In this document: in pieces, positions 7,757 through 16,219 of the stretch | Numbering within the stretch: position 1 is the first letter of the stretch | How the letters are laid out: every line of letters starts with the position of its first letter | Assembly: GCA_002495055.1 (NCBI GenBank) | Contig: DADR01000060.1 | Location: 7,083 to 71,082, forward strand | Reading direction: 5' to 3' | DNA length: 64,000 nt | Source: Methanoregula sp. UBA247 | GTDB taxonomy: Archaea; Halobacteriota; Methanomicrobia; Methanomicrobiales; Methanospirillaceae | The notes under the pieces: model-generated | The model's input: only the letters and a program-made list of their open reading frames with translations | Told to the model about the DNA's origin: nothing | Database searches by the model: none | Translations under genes and position numbers: made by a program

Positions 7757-10384
7757 TTAATTCAGATAGATTGACTTATTGACAATACCATCGAGTTCAT
7801 AATCGAAATACCAGTAGCCCGTTGAAGGCCTAAAGATTGCTATCCCGTCTTTTCCGTCACCATCCCAGTCTCCTTTGATGATCTGGTCGGTACTGCCACC
7901 ATACCTGAAGGACTTATTGACAATACCATCGAGTTCATAATCGAAATACCAGTAGCCCGTTGAAGGCCTAAAGATTGCTATCCCGTCTTTCCCATCACCG
8001 TCCCAGTCTCCCTTGATGATCTGGTCGGCACTGCCGCCATACCTGAAGGACTTATTGACAATACCGTCGAGTTCATAATCGAAATACCAGTAGCCCGTTG
8101 AAGGCCGGAAGATTGCTATCCCGTCTTTTCCGTCGCCGTCCCAGTCTCCGGTAATGATCCGGTCGGTACTGCCACCATACCTGAAGTACTTATTGACAAT
8201 ACCATCGAGTTCGTAATCGAAATACCAGTAGCCCGTTGAAGGCCGGAAGATTGCGATACCGTCTTTTCCGTCACCATCCCAGTCTCCGGTAATGATCCGG
8301 TCAGTACTGCCACCATACCTGAAGTACTTATTAGCAATACCATCGAGTTCATAATCGAAATACCAGTAGCCCGTTGAAGGCCGGAAGATTGCTATCCCGT
8401 CTTTTCCGTCACCGTCCCAGTCTCCGGTAATGATCCGGTCGGTACTGCCACCATACCTGAAGTACTTATTAGCAATACCATCGAGTTCATAATCGAAATA
8501 CCAGTATCCGGTAGTGTTACGGAAGATAGCGATACCGTCTTTCCCATCACCGTCCCAGTCTCCAGGTACCGGACGGGAATCTGATGATCCCCCATCTGCC
8601 ATTTTAAGTGCATCAGCTAATCCATACCCGAAAATAGTGTCTTTGCCCGAAGAACCAAGATCAACTGCATGTGTGTAAAGGGCAGTTCGTACCTGACCTG
8701 GAGTCATGGTTGGATGAGCGCCCCAGTATTGTGCCACAATTGCTGCAATATGGGGAGCAGATGCGCTTGTACCACAAAAAGTTGAGCCGAAGCCTCCTAC
8801 CCCGGTAACAGACACACAATCAACACCGGAAATATCAGGTTTCTGGCGGGTTTCCGGAGAGGGATAGGTAATAGTCACCGGACCTCGTGAAGAATATGCT
8901 TCGATGGTTGCAGGAGAACTGGCAGGAACTGCCGCAACGGTAATTACGTTCACAACTGAATTATGTCCAGTGATAGAATTTTCCTGTACGATATTATTTG
9001 TATACACACTGGAATTTCCGTCAGTAAATATGAATATTTCAAGATTTTTTGTTTCAAGAGCACTGAAATTTAATACATTTATAACTACGTCCTTCGAAGA
9101 CCCTGTATTCGTATACGATAATGTTTCTATTGGATTTCCAGTCCCGGACTGAGACCCGGCTTTGAATGATAAAATACTCCCGGACATATTATGCAGATAC
9201 AAATCGTAATCGTTATCAGAGTATCCCCATAGATCGTCCCATTGCAGATAAATTGTTACACTGCTTCCGGTTGGCATATTCAGATAAAGACCTTTTGTGG
9301 TTGAAGTACCACGGCTGAAATCATGCCAGTTCGAAGAGCCTGACAGGTAATTATAATAATTTCCCTGGTAATGATGACGGGACGCAAAATTTTCCAGTGA
9401 TCCGGCATTTCCCGCTGCTGACAGATAAAGAATTTTGTTACCGGATAAAAGCGCATTAATATGGGATGCAATAATCCCATCTTCAAAATAGGGTTCGCTA
9501 TAATAGCTGATATCATCACAGATAACCGTACACCCCTGTGCAACAAGCGCATCAATAGCCGCATTGAATGCAAGATTATTATCACCCATATCATGGAAAT
9601 ATAATTCTGCATCAGGCACCATATCGTGGACTATTTCCAGCATAGCGGTACCTTCATCTCCCCCTTGAGCATTGCTGAGCACGGTCACATTGGCAGGGAG
9701 ATCACCACTCGTCACTGCTGATGCAATATTATCAACGCCATCTGAAATAATGCCGATTTTCATACCGGCTCCCCGGTAACCATAGGTCGAACGGATATTG
9801 ACTGTTTTGTGAATTGAATCTCCCGCCGTAATAACTGATCCTGTATTTACCACGGGCGGAGTAACCTCACTGACAGTTCTCACACCGTTTAGAGAGGCAA
9901 GGTTTTTTAGATTCTGAATATCCACCCAGGCAACCGCAAGATTGGAATTTTCATCACGGTTCGGTACATCATAGACGATCGAATCAATAATGTGCGTGGA
10001 AAAACCTGGTTTCATATACACATACACATACGCAAGTTTTCCCGAGATCAGGTTACGGGGTGCAGATAATGATCCACTGGATCCGGAACTCATAGGAATA
10101 TTTTTAATCTGCAATGAAGATTCAAAAGAGCTTGGGATCTGCGGGGTTGCCAATGGGCACGCAGAGGTCTGCATCAGAAGAGCCGGGGAGAGCTTTTTTA
10201 GGTCTTCTGTGAGGTTACGTTTGTCCATGGTTATTGCCCGATATGAATTCATTTCACCGGAATTAATCGAGGTTGCAATTTTTTTATCCGTATTGTCATC
10301 CACCTGAAGACTCGCTGTGGAGGGGACAGTCAGCATACAGAACATAAAAAACAGGGCACAAACAACAATTATTTTCTCTTTCAT
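7757..10384 (-). CDS. Secreted S53-like subtilase with six C-terminal WDGDG repeats
   Basis: A signal peptide (MKEKIIVVCALFF...) starts at the ATG at 10384, which has GGAGAG eight bases upstream; the longer frame from 10423 lacks this. After a prodomain (to about residue 185) comes a subtilase fold. The Asp is in ISDGVDN (about residue 212), a Glu sits in DEGTAML (about 243) where subtilisins have His, an Asp pair lies in CTVICDDISY, and the Ser is in GTSASAPH (about 538). This Glu/Asp/Ser set fits the S53-like branch of subtilases. Six repeats beginning GDWDGDGKDGIAIF form the last 268 residues, probably a calcium-binding beta structure at the cell surface. It is likely an extracellular endopeptidase; its target is unknown. 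Confidence 0.82.
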   Translation of the reverse strand: MKEKIIVVCALFFMFCMLTVPSTASLQVDDNTDKKIATSINSGEMNSYRAITMDKRNLTEDLKKLSPALLMQTSACPLATPQIPSSFESSLQIKNIPMSSGSSGSLSAPRNLISGKLAYVYVYMKPGFSTHIIDSIVYDVPNRDENSNLAVAWVDIQNLKNLASLNGVRTVSEVTPPVVNTGSVITAGDSIHKTVNIRSTYGYRGAGMKIGIISDGVDNIASAVTSGDLPANVTVLSNAQGGDEGTAMLEIVHDMVPDAELYFHDMGDNNLAFNAAIDALVAQGCTVICDDISYYSEPYFEDGIIASHINALLSGNKILYLSAAGNAGSLENFASRHHYQGNYYNYLSGSSNWHDFSRGTSTTKGLYLNMPTGSSVTIYLQWDDLWGYSDNDYDLYLHNMSGSILSFKAGSQSGTGNPIETLSYTNTGSSKDVVINVLNFSALETKNLEIFIFTDGNSSVYTNNIVQENSITGHNSVVNVITVAAVPASSPATIEAYSSRGPVTITYPSPETRQKPDISGVDCVSVTGVGGFGSTFCGTSASAPHIAAIVAQYWGAHPTMTPGQVRTALYTHAVDLGSSGKDTIFGYGLADALKMADGGSSDSRPVPGDWDGDGKDGIAIFRNTTGYWYFDYELDGIANKYFRYGGSTDRIITGDWDGDGKDGIAIFRPSTGYWYFDYELDGIANKYFRYGGSTDRIITGDWDGDGKDGIAIFRPSTGYWYFDYELDGIVNKYFRYGGSTDRIITGDWDGDGKDGIAIFRPSTGYWYFDYELDGIVNKSFRYGGSADQIIKGDWDGDGKDGIAIFRPSTGYWYFDYELDGIVNKSFRYGGSTDQIIKGDWDGDGKDGIAIFRPSTGYWYFDYELDGIVNKSIYLN
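7760..8563 (-). repeat. Six tandem 138-bp coding repeats
   Basis: Six head-to-tail copies of a 46-codon unit (last copy 38 codons) form the 3-prime end of the protease gene. The copies differ at few positions (A/V in DGI-NK, Y/S before F, R/K before II) and are also very similar at the nucleotide level. That suggests recent duplication or ongoing gene conversion and a copy number that may vary between strains. The GDWDGDGKDG part looks like a calcium-binding loop. Confidence 0.92.
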
Positions 10385-10577
10385 GGATTTTCTCTCCGGT
10401 GAACAGGTAAACCTGACATTCAATATTTACAAATTATGAAGTTCAGATAACGACGATGAATGTTACCTCTTAATGATTATTTGTTGTAATCTGGATCGGA
10501 AGAGCGGATTATTTAGTTATTCACACTCCTTCAATCTTTCTGTCTCCCTTCCCTCGTGATATTACTAATTCTGTCAA

Positions 10578-11138
10578 TCAGTTGGTCATTGGTGGCATCA
10601 CGGTCCAAATTGACTGAACCGATTCGAGTGATGCCAGTTTCAGGAGATTGTCAGGTTCGACCCATGCGACAACAATATTATTCGCTGGATCAGCATTTGA
10701 AATATTCCAGACATAGGGATAAACCAGATTTTGAGGAGTATTCTCCCGGGTTTTGATGTAAATATACACAACCTTGAGCCCGGTTTTGGTATCGGTCGAA
10801 GGTGCACCTTTGTCATCAACCCAGGTTAGCTGACGGTCTTGTTTCATCTGAGCTTCAAAAGCATCCCGTGTCATTCCTGAGGGTAAACTGATGCTGCCGG
10901 TTAACTGCAGCAAATCCGTTGACATTTTTTTCTGGGCATCAGTAAGATTTTCTTTGGAAAAATCCGGAGTGCTTTGCAGTGAACAGGTCTGCCCCGCAGT
11001 ACATACAACAGATGATTGATTATCCGGAGTAACCCCCAAGGGGAGCATAGGTAATGCGTACACAATTATCGCGCCCAGAACAACAATCGCAATAATAATA
11101 AAAACAAATACGTAAAAACTGGAATATTCCTCAGACAT
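10578..11138 (-). CDS. Membrane-anchored homologue of the protease prodomain
   Basis: The 186-residue protein has one N-terminal membrane helix (about residues 8-30) and an outside domain. By eye that domain matches the prodomain of the adjacent protease: KENLTDAQKKMSTDLLQLT against KRNLTEDLKKLSPALLMQT, and the NN-VVAWVEPDNLLKLASLESV stretch against N-AVAWVDIQNLKNLASLNGV. It ends where the catalytic domain would begin. Subtilase prodomains act as folding chaperones and inhibitors, so this may be a membrane-bound inhibitor or chaperone of the protease; that role is inference. It lies 193 bases upstream of the protease on the same strand. Confidence 0.65.
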   Translation of the reverse strand: MSEEYSSFYVFVFIIIAIVVLGAIIVYALPMLPLGVTPDNQSSVVCTAGQTCSLQSTPDFSKENLTDAQKKMSTDLLQLTGSISLPSGMTRDAFEAQMKQDRQLTWVDDKGAPSTDTKTGLKVVYIYIKTRENTPQNLVYPYVWNISNADPANNIVVAWVEPDNLLKLASLESVQSIWTVMPPMTN

Positions 11139-11390
11139 AATTGTCGAATTCTTTTAATCGTTCATAACCCTTTTGAAACAATGTTTCCTATTGGCGTTTA
11201 TGACTGGGGAATAACGCAGACATGAAATCTGAAACCTGCCGGCCTCCTTTTCATGGCAGCAAACGTTATCGTATGCCATCATACCAGAACCAGAAACACA
11301 GATAACAAAAAAAAAATTGTATCAGGAAATACCGGTTTCACGGAATACCATAAGACATGAATACCTTCACGCTCCCGATAATAAACCTGA

Positions 11391-12869
11391 TCAGAGCAGT
11401 TCCTCCACATGCCGGATGACTTCTTTGAGGGTTTTGACCCGGGCGTACCATTTATCGTCAGACTCTATGACAATCCACGGTGCATGAGGGGTGTTTGTCC
11501 GTGCCAGCATCTCATCGACCGCTGCGTCATAGAGATCCCATTTCTCCCGGTTCCTCCAGTCTTCCTCGGTTATCTTGTATTGTTTGAGAGGATCATGTTC
11601 CCTCTGGTGAAACCGCTTGAGTTGTTCTTCCTTGCTTATCTCCAGCCAGAACTTGACAATTCCCCCGCCACTGCTGTCGACATAGTCCTGTTCCATTTCA
11701 TTGATTTCCTGGTAGGCCCTTTGCCACTCGGATTCTGAACAGAACCCTTCCACACGTTCAACCATTACGCGCCCATACCAGCTGCGGTCATAAATTGCAA
11801 AATGCCCCGCTTTGGGGTAATGGCGGATGAACCGCCAGAGATAGTGGTGCTGGCTCTCATAATCATTCGGGGCAGAGACCGGTAAAACATTGTACCCCAG
11901 CGGGTTTATGTACCGGGCGAGACGTGTGATGTTCCCTCCTTTTCCTGCAGCATCCCACCCTTCATATACGATGATGAACGGGATCTTTCGTTTGAAAAGG
12001 AGGTAATTGAGCTCGAGCATTTCAATCTGCAGATTACTCAGCAGGTCCTGGCACTCTTCTTTTGAATAGGATTTTATTGCAGATGATCTTCTCTGGACGG
12101 GATTTTTCGGAGGTTTATCAATGTTTTTCTGTTTTCCTTTTTTGGATCGCTCCTCACTATCAGCAGCAATGCGTTTTTCGAGGTTTTTTACCAGGGAAGA
12201 ATATACCTTGTATATGGTATATTTCCGGTCTGTTGCTTCTATAATATGCCAGGGTGCATAAGCGGTATCGGTCTTTTCAATAAACTCGTCAATCAACGGA
12301 AAATAGGTTTCATAATTATGATGAAATTCCCAGATGCTCGGGGTTACCAGCCATGCAGTAAGCGGGTTTCTCTCACGCTCAAGGAGTCTGGTCTTCTGTT
12401 CATCCTTACTGATGTGTAAAAAGAACTTGATGATGATCACACCGCTGTCGCTGAGCTGACGTTCAAAAACGGTAATTGAATGAATCTCATCTTTGAGTGT
12501 TTTTTTCCAGCCAATGCTGGATAGTTTTTCTGCAAGTGCCCTGCTGTACCAGCTGCGTGCAAACAGTGCAATTCTTCCTTTCGAAGGGGTTTTTATCCAG
12601 AATCTCCACATAAACGGGCGTGCCCGTTCTTCATCCGTGGCTTTGTCTGTTGCATGAAGACTGAATCCCCGGGGATCAAGGGACTGGATAATTTCCTTGG
12701 TGGACATGGTGATACCAGCTGCGTTCCAACCTTCGATGACGATGATGACCGGGATGTTGAGATCACGAAGTGTCCGCTGCAGGATACTCAACCGTTCCTT
12801 CATCGGCGTCATGGCTTTTTCAAATGCAGCATCATCCATAATTTTTGTCAGATCATATTTTTCGAACAT
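11391..12869 (-). CDS. pap: Polyphosphate:AMP phosphotransferase (two-domain PPK2)
   Basis: The 492-residue protein has two tandem PPK2 domains. The second (about residues 270-492) has a full Walker A (GWDAAGKGGN) and lid/Walker B segment (YDRSWYGRV). The first (about 15-240) has the degenerate GWNAAGITMS without the lysine but keeps ARSWYSR. An inactive N-terminal and active C-terminal copy is the normal pattern of class II PPK2 enzymes, which phosphorylate AMP to ADP using polyphosphate. A basic linker (about 240-265) joins the domains. It is a single gene on the minus strand, with ATG at 12869. Confidence 0.88.
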   Translation of the reverse strand: MFEKYDLTKIMDDAAFEKAMTPMKERLSILQRTLRDLNIPVIIVIEGWNAAGITMSTKEIIQSLDPRGFSLHATDKATDEERARPFMWRFWIKTPSKGRIALFARSWYSRALAEKLSSIGWKKTLKDEIHSITVFERQLSDSGVIIIKFFLHISKDEQKTRLLERERNPLTAWLVTPSIWEFHHNYETYFPLIDEFIEKTDTAYAPWHIIEATDRKYTIYKVYSSLVKNLEKRIAADSEERSKKGKQKNIDKPPKNPVQRRSSAIKSYSKEECQDLLSNLQIEMLELNYLLFKRKIPFIIVYEGWDAAGKGGNITRLARYINPLGYNVLPVSAPNDYESQHHYLWRFIRHYPKAGHFAIYDRSWYGRVMVERVEGFCSESEWQRAYQEINEMEQDYVDSSGGGIVKFWLEISKEEQLKRFHQREHDPLKQYKITEEDWRNREKWDLYDAAVDEMLARTNTPHAPWIVIESDDKWYARVKTLKEVIRHVEELL

Positions 12870-13191
12870 TCAGCCCCCTGGTCCATACATGGTAAAAATT
12901 TCCCGGCAATCAACGAATCGTAGGGCATGACAGGTAATAAACCCTGCCTGTTTTTAAAAAAAAGGTAAAAACTTTTTTGTTTTTGTGTATTTCTCAAATA
13001 ATTCCGGTGATGTACCAAAAATGATACATGAGTTCATTATTCCGGTAGTATCTCAAATGAACAGGAGGACTATTGAAAATCGTTCATATCCGTTAGGGAA
13101 TTTTTGGGTTGGATCTCTCTTGGAGAATGCAATAGTGCAGTTTTTAAAAAAAAATGCCGGTCAATAAACCAAAAAGTGGAAGGACAATGAA
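12870..13191. other. Intergenic region
   Basis: This stretch separates two minus-strand genes. It has A/T-rich runs (CTGTTTTTAAAAAAAAGG and CTTTTTTGTTTTTG near 12950-12985) that may hold promoter elements or an oligo-T end. Short ORFs here lack ribosome-binding sites and were not accepted. Confidence 0.4.
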
Positions 13192-14373
13192 TTATTTCGT
13201 GAGTGGTATACCATTCTCGCTTGCGATGGCAATAAATGCGTCAGCGAGATGCATGGCCTGTTTTTTGGTTGACCCATACGTATTGAATTTCCAGATTTTT
13301 GTTGCACCGGGTATGAGGCCGGTCACCCCTCTCTCTCCAAGAGCACTGGAAAAGTAGAACCCTCGTTTCTTGTGTACTTCGGCCACCCTGTCAAATGAGG
13401 CGGTTGTATCCACCCGTGTCATCGTGTGCTTCCGGGGGTATTCTGACTGGCACCTTGTACCCTCTATAGCAAGGAGCGCATTCATGACAATGGTGTGGTT
13501 TTCAAGTTCGCGATCGAAATGTTTCACCCGTTCTTTAACGTGCGGGAACGATGCCATCAGGCCGATTAAGGTAGCGCCCATCAGCGTGCAACCCATCATT
13601 TCAGGTTCCTTAATCCCGAATTTCCGGTTTGTAACATCCCCGGTAATTTCGGTGGTTCGGAACACTTCCGTTGCCCGTTCCGCTGTTGTTGCAAGCACTC
13701 CTGATGGGGCAGGAGCTGCCATACTCTTATGCCCGGAACCGACAACGAAATCGACACCGAGATCTTTCCCGTCTACCGGGAGGATCCCGACGGTATATGC
13801 CCCGTTATACAGCACCGGGATATCGGCCTCGTGAGCGACCTTTGCGATAGCCTTCACATCATGCAGGTTACCATACTGGTAATCCACATGATCGATAAAC
13901 GCAAGAGCGGGCACCCTGCCGAATTCACGCTTGACCTCTTCGATCTTGGTTGCTGTTGCTTCAGGTGTAACCTTATGGTCTGCATCGGCCGGGATCTCCC
14001 GGGCAATTCCTCCGGCTTCTTCGACCGCGAGGAACTCGGTATAATGAGAAAGAGAAGTGAGCAGCACCGGGTCTCCTTTACGGACATAGGTATGGGCAAC
14101 CGCCTGGAATCCCCGCCGGGCACCCGGTACCGTCCTGACGGCATCCATGTTAAGCCATGCCGCCAAATCCTTATGGAATTCTGCAATCGGGGGTTTCATG
14201 ATATAGTCAAGACGATTGGGTTTGCGGCAGTTATCACAGACCGAATACCCATCACCGTAGGCAATAACCGCTTTCATCGCATCAGCGGTCAGCCTGCCCC
14301 CGGCCTGGATTGGGTCAATGTTAATAAAGAGCTCATCTACCTGGCGGGCTTCAATACCGGTCCCGCATCTCAT
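13192..14373 (-). CDS. pscS: Sep-tRNA:Cys-tRNA synthase (SepCysS)
   Basis: The 393-residue enzyme converts O-phosphoseryl-tRNA(Cys) to cysteinyl-tRNA(Cys), the main cysteine route in most methanogens. It shows the PLP-binding lysine in GSGHKSMAAP (about residue 214), the N-terminal pair of catalytic cysteines in YSVCDNC (residues 46 and 49) and a third cysteine in PEMMGCTLMG (about 255), matching the three essential cysteines known in the family. A C-terminal segment KIWKFNTYG also fits. The gene overlaps a 61-residue upstream ORF by four bases. SepRS, its partner, is not in the window. Confidence 0.92.
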   Translation of the reverse strand: MRCGTGIEARQVDELFINIDPIQAGGRLTADAMKAVIAYGDGYSVCDNCRKPNRLDYIMKPPIAEFHKDLAAWLNMDAVRTVPGARRGFQAVAHTYVRKGDPVLLTSLSHYTEFLAVEEAGGIAREIPADADHKVTPEATATKIEEVKREFGRVPALAFIDHVDYQYGNLHDVKAIAKVAHEADIPVLYNGAYTVGILPVDGKDLGVDFVVGSGHKSMAAPAPSGVLATTAERATEVFRTTEITGDVTNRKFGIKEPEMMGCTLMGATLIGLMASFPHVKERVKHFDRELENHTIVMNALLAIEGTRCQSEYPRKHTMTRVDTTASFDRVAEVHKKRGFYFSSALGERGVTGLIPGATKIWKFNTYGSTKKQAMHLADAFIAIASENGIPLTK

Positions 14374-14555
14374 CTGAGCATCTCCTGTTTCAATGATGCA
14401 ACCTGCCGTTCGAGATTGTCCAGCAGTCGCTGTGCCTGTACCCGCTGGTCAGGGTCAAGTTCGTGGGAGGGTGCTGTCTCACGGAGGACCACCCTGAGAT
14501 CCGTGAGGGTATACATTGCCTGGAAGGTCATATCAACTGCCCGTTTTGACACCAA
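14370..14555 (-). CDS. Small helical protein coupled to SepCysS
   Basis: This 61-residue frame starts at TTG 14555 or GTG 14552 (AAGGTGA just upstream favours GTG) and ends in an ATGA overlap with pscS, so the two should be translated together. It is predicted wholly helical with heptad-like leucines (LLDNLERQVASLKQEML), suggesting a coiled coil. In other methanogens a helical protein, SepCysE, tethers SepRS to SepCysS; a reduced equivalent is possible, but I see no sequence match that proves it. Confidence 0.6.
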   Translation of the reverse strand: MVSKRAVDMTFQAMYTLTDLRVVLRETAPSHELDPDQRVQAQRLLDNLERQVASLKQEMLR

Positions 14556-14734
14556 ATCACCTTACTAGTATTTCGAGTGCCATGAAATAAGTAACCGCCT
14601 TTTTAACCATCAACCTCAGGTTATCTTCTGATTCTCCCCATGCTTTCCCCTGCAGCAATAAATTTTTCATATCATTTTTACATGCAATATTAATAAAAAT
14701 AAGAACAGAATAGTAAAAAAATCAAACAACACGG

Positions 14735-16186
14735 GTGTCTGAAGTGGAATTTAATAACAGGGTTTTGATTATCGGGTATGGTGCGGTAGGCAAGTGCACG
14801 CTTCCAATCCTGCTTATGCACGTGAATATACCCCTTGAAAAAATTACCATAATCGATTTTAAAGATAAAGCACAGGATCTCAAAGCGTGGACTACCGGAG
14901 GTCTCCGGTTTTTCAAGAAAAAAATCACGCCGGATAACCTTTCCCAGATCCTTTCGGAAAACCTTGCCGACGGAGGAATGATAATCGACTTAGCCTGGAA
15001 CATTGACTGCTGCGAAATGGTGCAGTGGTGTCATGATCATAACGTAATGTACGTCAATACCTCAGTCGAAGCCTGGGATCCTGATGCAGAAAAATTCACC
15101 GCAAACCCGTATGAAAAGACCCTGTATTACCGGCAGATGAAACTTCATGAACTCACGAAAGACTGGCATGAAGGCCCTACTTCGGTTGTTGACCACGGTG
15201 CCAATCCAGGTTTAATCTCGCACTTTGCGAGACAGGGACTCGTTGACATCGCGCACAGGATGATTACAGATGGGATCGCTCCCGATCCCAATCACACAGA
15301 AGAGCTAATCCGGGAGCAGAATTTTGCCCGGCTTGCCATGGAGACCGGTATAAAAGTCATTCACTGTTCAGAGAGGGACACCCAGATCTCGCGGTCACCC
15401 AAAAAAGTCGACGAATTTGTTGGAACCTGGTGCATTGAAGGTCTCCAGGAAGAGGGGACCGCACCGGCTGAGATTGGATGGGGAACTCATGAAAAAGACC
15501 TGCCCGATCAGGCACATATACCTCCCCTTGGCCCGAAAAACGAGATTCTGCTGGCCCGGATGGGTATTAATACGTGGGTGCGTTCCTGGCTCCCCGATCA
15601 GGAGATTGTTGGTATGGTCATCCGGCACGGCGAGGCATTTGGTATTTCAGACCGCTGGACCGTCTGGGAGGATGACAAGGCGATCTACCGCCCGACCGTG
15701 CACTATGCCTATCTGCCCTGTGATGCAACAATTGCTTCCCTGCACGAGCTGCGGGGCAGAAATTACCAACTGCAACCAAAATTGCGGATATTGAACGACA
15801 GGGAGATTATTTCCGGAGCAGATAGTCTGGGAGCCCTCCTGATGGGTCATCCCTATAAATCCTGGTGGACGGGCAGTATTCTTTCCATCGAGGAAGCAAA
15901 AACCCTTGCACCCGGTCAGAACGCAACAACGGTCCAGGTTGCCCTGGGTGTGGTTACCGCCGTGATGTGGATGATAGAAAATCCAAAGAAAGGTTTTTGC
16001 CTGCCTGATGATCTTCCTCACAGGTTTGTGCTGGACATCGCACGACCGTATCTGGGAGAATTCTATTCCGGACCTTCTGACTGGACCCCGTTGAAAAACC
16101 GGAAGATATACTTCAAGGAAAACCCGGAGAATAATTACGATTATGATGATGTCTGGCAATTCAAAAACTTCTTATTCGTGCGATGA
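14735..16186 (+). CDS. Homospermidine synthase
   Basis: The 483-residue protein starts with a dinucleotide-binding motif (VLIIGYGAVG, residues 9-18) and follows the saccharopine-dehydrogenase-like fold of bacterial homospermidine synthases, with DHGANPG (about residue 151) and a long C-terminal domain. The enzyme joins two putrescines (or putrescine and spermidine) to homospermidine using NAD. The start is a GTG at 14735. The next gene encodes an ornithine decarboxylase that would supply putrescine, making a two-step pathway. Assignment is strong from length, N-terminal motif and context. Confidence 0.85.
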   Translation: MSEVEFNNRVLIIGYGAVGKCTLPILLMHVNIPLEKITIIDFKDKAQDLKAWTTGGLRFFKKKITPDNLSQILSENLADGGMIIDLAWNIDCCEMVQWCHDHNVMYVNTSVEAWDPDAEKFTANPYEKTLYYRQMKLHELTKDWHEGPTSVVDHGANPGLISHFARQGLVDIAHRMITDGIAPDPNHTEELIREQNFARLAMETGIKVIHCSERDTQISRSPKKVDEFVGTWCIEGLQEEGTAPAEIGWGTHEKDLPDQAHIPPLGPKNEILLARMGINTWVRSWLPDQEIVGMVIRHGEAFGISDRWTVWEDDKAIYRPTVHYAYLPCDATIASLHELRGRNYQLQPKLRILNDREIISGADSLGALLMGHPYKSWWTGSILSIEEAKTLAPGQNATTVQVALGVVTAVMWMIENPKKGFCLPDDLPHRFVLDIARPYLGEFYSGPSDWTPLKNRKIYFKENPENNYDYDDVWQFKNFLFVR

Positions 16187-16219
16187 ATCACTCTTGTACT
16201 GATAAAGGGGGAAAAACGA

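Noticed and set aside
7760..8563. Regular repeats considered as a CRISPR array
   Set aside because: The 138-bp units are contiguous and in frame within the protease gene, with no spacers.
13729..14568. Long plus-strand open frame opposite SepCysS
   Set aside because: SepCysS is certain by its motifs; the antisense frame is a by-product of its codon pattern.
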